Source: Papaver somniferum
Taxonomy: Eukaryota > Streptophyta > Magnoliopsida > Ranunculales > Papaveraceae
Length of the DNA: 64,000 bases
Reading direction: 5' to 3'
Assembly (NCBI RefSeq): GCF_003573695.1
Contig: NC_039361.1
Coordinates: 88,368,149 to 88,432,148 of the forward strand
Shown: one piece after another, positions 59,368 to 64,000 of the stretch
Position numbering within the stretch: the first letter of the stretch is position 1
Layout of the letters: each line of letters opens with the position of its first letter
Notes under the pieces: generated by a model
What the model was told of the DNA's origin: nothing
What the model saw: only the letters and a program-made list of their open reading frames with translations
The model's database searches: none
Program-made: the position numbers and the translations under genes

Positions 59368-60599
59368 TTTTAGTATGTTTTTGGTTTTAATCATGTCTAG
59401 GAAACTTCGTATGAGAATTTATTCTTATGTTTTAGAAGGATAACTAGAGTTTGGTATAGCAATTATTCTATTTACACATAGATATTTCCAATGTGTTTTA
59501 TCTTGCAATGTTTTTAGACTTATTTATTTAAATTCTAAGTTATTTGGAATATGATCTTGCAATATTTAGTCTTTTGGTTTTATATATTGCAAATGTCTTA
59601 TGAGATATATATGTGTTCACATTCGCGAACTGTGTTATCATCTCATACATGCTCAAAAGTTAAGTCTATTATGTCTTTATGCAAATATTGATAAAAGATA
59701 AAATGAACTTTTTGAGAAAATTCCGCAGTATTGATCTTTCCCTGATCCACTATTATGTGAAAGTATTGTATGTACTCCGTAAGTTTAATTATGTTTAGTG
59801 TTTCCGGCTAAATTAATCAATAATATCTTCTTGTGGTTAATTTACTCGAATTTACTGGACACATATCCATGTGATTTGTTAACGTCCAAAGAATCATTCT
59901 TTTCTCGTAAAAGTAAGGCCGCTCATGTTGTTCTTTGGGAATGACATCAAATGGGGGAGAGTTCTTAAATGGACTTGTGCTTAATTGCCATATCTTTGTG
60001 AGGAGATCGGTTGTGGAATTTGAAGGGGTTAACTTGTATCTTAATAAAATCCTTGATGAATACACTAAGTTTCGACTATGTGAAATCATCGAAAGAAAGT
60101 TGATATGTTTTCTTTTAGTCATGAATTATGTTTTTAGATTTCATTCTAATCCCATAGTTTTCGTACCTTTGATAATTTATATTGAAAAAAAGGGGGAGAA
60201 CTATTTAGTAGTTCACACTGCATACATATGGTTTACGGATCATTATGTAAGGGGGAATGGATTCTACTCTAAGATGGAAGTATTGACTAAGGGGGAGTGA
60301 CAAAAATCACCGTACTATTATTTCAAAGTTGTGATGCAATCGGACTTTGATTCTATATAATAATACTATGACACTGAATAACAATGATTGAGAACTTTCG
60401 TTTTCATATTGTTATTGCTATGGATCTTCCACAACAATGATGCTGAGTTGAACACATTCAGAATCGATGGAGAACTTGAATTAACGAAGAATTCAAGGAA
60501 GTTGAAGAGCCAAGGAAATAAAGCATTATGGATCAGAATCTATAAAGTTTATTTATTTTATAATCCATATGTATTGATAGTTTTGTCACTAAAATTGAC
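59368..60599 (+). other. Element D 3' noncoding region with polypurine tracts
   Basis: G-rich tracts at 59953-59960, 60185-60200, 60249-60257 and 60289-60298, besides the LTR-proximal one. Multiple polypurine tracts before the 3' LTR are a known Sirevirus feature. Open frames at 59935-60300 overlap these tracts and are not conserved in C, so no gene is called. Confidence 0.65.
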
Positions 60600-60611
60600 A
60601 AAGGGGGAGAT
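60600..60611 (+). promoter_or_regulatory. Element D LTR-proximal polypurine tract
   Basis: AAAGGGGGAGAT directly before the 3' LTR TG. Confidence 0.9.
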
Positions 60612-63160
60612 TGTTAGAGCACTGCTCGGTCGAACTCGCAAGCGTTGATATCTCAAGCTTGTTTGTCAAGTTTAGTTGATCAAAACCATATACTTGATTT
60701 CTAGTCTACTTATAGCTATGTCTCGGATTAGGATATAAATGTGTAGTTGAGCTTTAGACTTCACGGTTTTGACCAATGATTGAAGAAGAAGATCTACTGA
60801 AGAGCTTGGAGGAACTTCATCAACAAAAGGTATGTGGGGACTAAAACTTATCTATCACTCACAAGTCTATTCTATTTTATATTCTAAAGAGACTAAGTCG
60901 TATAGCTATATAGACTTTTACATTATACACTATTGAAATTTCGAGCCGAGTTTATCTCGTTTATATATTTCTCGAAATACGTGTTAGAAGCTTTTAGCTT
61001 TAGCTTAAACTTCATCATCTACTTGACGAGTTCAGTTTTAGACAATTTATTTGTTGGAAACTAAATGTTAAGTCAAGATGATCATGTGAAAATTACCTTG
61101 AACATCTTACATGATTTATGTGAGACAATCATTTGATGTTAACTTGGGAAGTTTCGTATTGATCGGTTAATCACTTGAAAATTACTTGAAGCTAGTGGTA
61201 TGTGTAAGATTACCATTGTGGTCTTCTACGGATGCTTCAACGATTAAATGAGAATTTGGAACTACTACCAATGTCTGTATATAGTTCAGCTCCGGAACTT
61301 GTGTTTGCAAACTATGTTTGCGAACGGATTTACCTGTGAAAAGGTGCGGAACCGTAGTTCTCGTACTCTGTTTGCGAACAGCTAGACAAGGCTAAGTCCG
61401 GAACTGTGGTTCGCGTACTCTTTTGCGAACGACACGACAAGGCCAAAGTCTGGAACGGTGGTTCGGTACTCTGTTTGCGAACACAGTGGTAAGGTTATAA
61501 AATCGGTAAGTATTACTTTTCATACTCATGAACTCAGGTTTGTTTGCGAACTAAAGTCCCTGGAACTTTAACGAAATAAGGTGTCCGAAGTTTTTTTGCA
61601 AACCATGGCATTCAGTTGTTCTTGTATAAGTACTTTGTACAGTTATAAATCAAACCGAATATGTTTCAAATGGTTCATATATATTTCTGTGAGATGATGA
61701 ACATTTGAACAACTCTCTCGAAACACATTTAGATTCATTTGATTATTTATCATGCTTGATTGATTATCATATTTTATCTAGAAGTGTTAGATGAATATGG
61801 CTAGAATATAAGTGTTCATGTGGCTCACTTCGATTAACTGCTATTGAGCCAACAAGTTACACACATTTAGGTGTGGTTCATCCATATCTAAATATAGGTA
61901 TAATTCATTTGTGTGTATCAAGATAATACCATCCAATGGTGGAGATTGATTGCTTAATTTCTAAGCAGACTTAGCTTGAATCTTAAATCAGGAGTTCATC
62001 TAACGGTGAATATTAATTTCTTTGTTACTAAGTTATCTTAACTTTGATTGTAAGCAACCCTGATTTGAAAGATTATATAAGGGAGAAATCTAGCATCTGG
62101 GAAACCTAATCCCGACACTCTCGTGTGTCTTAGTTGCAAACTAGAGTTGATTCTCCATTAACCTGGGTTTTCCAAAACCATTATTAGATTAACGACTTGA
62201 AGACTTCATTTGGGATTCGTGAAGCCAGATCCAACTATTTTCTTTGTAGTTGTATGTTATGATCTTACTTTTTCTATCGTATTGAGTTTTATCTTCTCTA
62301 AGATTTACTCGAGATTTATCTCCGATGGGTAAGATATAAAAAGTAATCACAACAGTTCTTCGTCTCATACTCTTGTGATTCCGCAATAACTTCTTTTGTT
62401 AATCAGTTAGGTTATTGTGAGGTGACTAATATTTCTAGGCTGCTATTCGGGAGTATAAGACCGGATTATTACTTGAGTTTCATGTTCATCCTGATTTATC
62501 TAAAGACGAAAACAAAACCAGAATAGACATATCTGTGGGAGACATATTTGTTTATAAGTCTTCGACTTTGGGTCGTAGAACTCTTAGTTGTGGGTAAGAT
62601 CAACTAAGGGAATCAAGTGCGCAGAGTCCTTTTGGGATCCATAGGTGTAAATAATGCTACTGTACCTTAATCGGTGTGAGACTTGGTTAGGGCTCAACTA
62701 CATTCCATCCTGAAGTTAACTTGTAGTAGGCTAGAGTATGTAGCGGCTTCATACAATGTGGTGTTTAAATCTGGACTAGGTCTCATGGTTTTTCTGCATT
62801 TGCGGTTTTCTTGTTAACAAAATTTCTGGTGTCTGTGTTATTTCTTTTTTGCATTATACTTGTTTATATAATTTAATTATCACAGGTTGTGTGTAGTTCA
62901 ATCACATTTTATAAATCCGACCTTGTTTGTTGGATATGACTTGATTAACACTCGGGCATTCGTCTTTGGTACTACCCGATTTATTTTCATATCAATCAGT
63001 CTCATAGATTTTTATCTAGTTGATTTACTGATTGCATTGAGAAAGAGATAAATATCTTTGATATATTTCTTAATTGATTCTCGCTTTTAAGTTGTTGTTC
63101 TTGGAATTATAGGTTGCTGAACGAAATATTAGGTATGGTTGTTATACTCCCGCGTTTCCA
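60612..63160 (+). repeat. Element D 3' LTR (2549 bp)
   Basis: Complete LTR from TGTTAGAGCACTGCTCGG to CGCGTTTCCA. The part from 61574 matches the D 5' LTR at 55491-57066. TATA-like tatataaggg near 62074. The five bases after it (attac, 63161-63165) would be the right target duplication; the left copy is outside the window. Confidence 0.9.
61289..61495 (+). repeat. 52-bp imperfect tandem repeats in D U3
   Basis: About four units containing ccggaac(t/c)gtggttcg and tttgcgaac, with unit starts near 61347, 61399 and 61451 exactly 52 bp apart and a more diverged unit before them. The C LTR has shorter repeats of related motifs (tacgcgaac) in the corresponding place. Confidence 0.8.
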
Positions 63161-63486
63161 ATTACGAGACTAATTTCTTGTAGAACTTGTATCTTAAAAG
63201 ATAGATAACAAGTTTAATCACTTGGCAGAATTCCGATTGAATTATTTGGATGCGACTAGACTGATCCTGGATATTGATTTTTGAGATCATCCAAGTATTC
63301 ATCTTAACAATCAGGTTCACGGACCTTGTGTCTATGTACATACTTATTGAGTATAGGTTGAGATATTAACTCTATATACATATTTCAAGGATCATTAAGT
63401 TGGTCTACTTGCTATTGTATTATGTTTTATCTATATAGGTTGCCGAACAAAAAAGTTGGGTGTATTTGGTATCCCTTGCATTTTCA
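63161..63486 (+). mobile_element. Element E: copia-like LTR tail
   Basis: Ends with gttgccgaacaaaaaagttgg...cattttca, closely like the D LTR ends (gttgctgaacgaaat...cgcgtttcca) yet not a copy of them. It is followed by unrelated sequence. Best read as the last 326 bp of another copia LTR into which D inserted; the rest would lie left of the window. Confidence 0.42.
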
Positions 63487-64000
63487 ACTACATACCCTGA
63501 AAATTTTGGACTGGGAAACACATTTTCCTAGACCATAGACATGTATTTATATTTCACTTAAATATGCACAAATCAGTTCAGCTTGTACACGCCCAAGCGA
63601 TGCGTCAATCCCCTTCCACAGAGTCATTCCTTCCGCATATTGATTTAACCACTTTGCAGAGTGATGGTTTTGGATTCGTAACCAATAAATCAAGTTTGTA
63701 ACAGGTTGCATGGGACAATTATCACTTATCTTCATACCAATAAAATGACAGTTGTTGACGTATCCCATCACAACTCTTCTATGCTTCACCTTCTGGGTAC
63801 AAACACTAAGGGTGGGTACAAAAGTAGCACTGTAATCTTTCAAAATTAATGAACCACACAATTGACTGTCTTTTCTATCAAATGGACACACACCGGCATC
63901 GACATCTAATATTTTCTTGTCATGGCTTCCTGGAATAACAGACACTTGACACGACCAACCAAATTATCCAGCGACTGTTTAAAATCTTGAATTTTCATAT
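63487..64000 (-). pseudogene. OTU-like cysteine protease domain fragment (coding part 63547-63945)
   Basis: A 132-codon minus-strand frame. The C-terminal half, GYVNNCHFIGMKISDNCPMQ, followed by PV, a Trp, AKWLNQYAEGM, fits the second half of plant OTU-like domains found in transposon-associated proteins (pattern VN..HFv...l....P.pP...W....A..W...Y). The His in CHF would be the catalytic His. The N-terminal half with the active Cys is not visible: the frame has a stop a few codons upstream, near 63970. This may be a remnant of a MULE or of a host gene. Assignment rests on remembered family patterns only. Confidence 0.42.

Larger units (their letters stand above)
57067..60611 (+). mobile_element. 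Element D internal region
   Basis: 3.5 kb between the D LTRs, with primer site, reduced gag, small second ORF and five polypurine tracts. It lacks the UBN2 core found in B and C, as well as any pol domain, so D is the most reduced member of the family. Confidence 0.85.

Noticed and set aside
63161..63486. Read as additional D LTR sequence
   Set aside because: The D 5' LTR ends at 57066 with CGCGTTTTCA, aligning to 63160; nothing after that matches the D internal region, so a separate LTR tail is the better reading.

Overview
This is plant nuclear DNA, almost certainly from a large-genome eudicot. It is AT-rich and consists almost wholly of nested transposable elements: Sirevirus-like Ty1/copia, Athila-type Ty3/gypsy, an L1-type LINE with the plant ORF1 zinc-knuckle protein, and Helitrons. 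A poppy-like (Ranunculales) source is only a guess. I find no intact host gene, no rRNA or tRNA gene and no CRISPR array.

The nest, from outside in. (1) A copia LTR tail (E, 63161-63486) lies beside a degraded OTU-protease-like fragment at the right edge. (2) Copia-like element D (+) is inserted in E; its 5' LTR begins left of the window and resumes at 55491-57066, its internal region is 57067-60611 and its 3' LTR is 60612-63160. (3) Copia-like element C (-) is inserted in the D 5' LTR: 3' LTR 1-1204 (cut by the window edge), internal 49465-53067, 5' LTR 53068-55490. (4) Copia-like element B (+), 1226-49459 with its load, sits about 20 bp inside C with a 5-bp target duplication ATTTT. (5) B carries two separate loads. 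Athila-type element F (-; 35728-46506, duplication ACAGA) lies in its internal region. A 28-kb complex (3341-31579) interrupts its 5' LTR. (6) That complex holds Athila-type element G (-; 3341-19754), a full-domain but broken L1 LINE (3626-9484, 14-bp duplication) inside the G 3' LTR, and a head-to-tail Helitron block (19910-31046) placed between A and T in a gene-promoter-like segment S (19755-19909 plus 31047-31579).

B, C and D belong to one family: LTRs of about 2.4-2.7 kb starting TGTTAGAGCA, an initiator-Met-tRNA primer site, a broken gag-like ORF, a second small lysine/glutamate-rich ORF, several polypurine tracts before the 3' LTR, and no protease, integrase, RT or RNase H. They look like non-autonomous, gag-carrying Sirevirus derivatives that would need enzymes from another element. 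F and G keep recognisable gag-PR-RT-RH-IN but are dead; F has lost the first catalytic Asp of RT.

The Helitrons encode no visible Rep/helicase. They carry exon-like pieces with GT-AG borders in the Helitron sense, including a terminal exon with a stop codon, and a Ty3/gypsy gag-protease fragment. All coding regions seen are disrupted, so the window is best read as a layered record of transposition.
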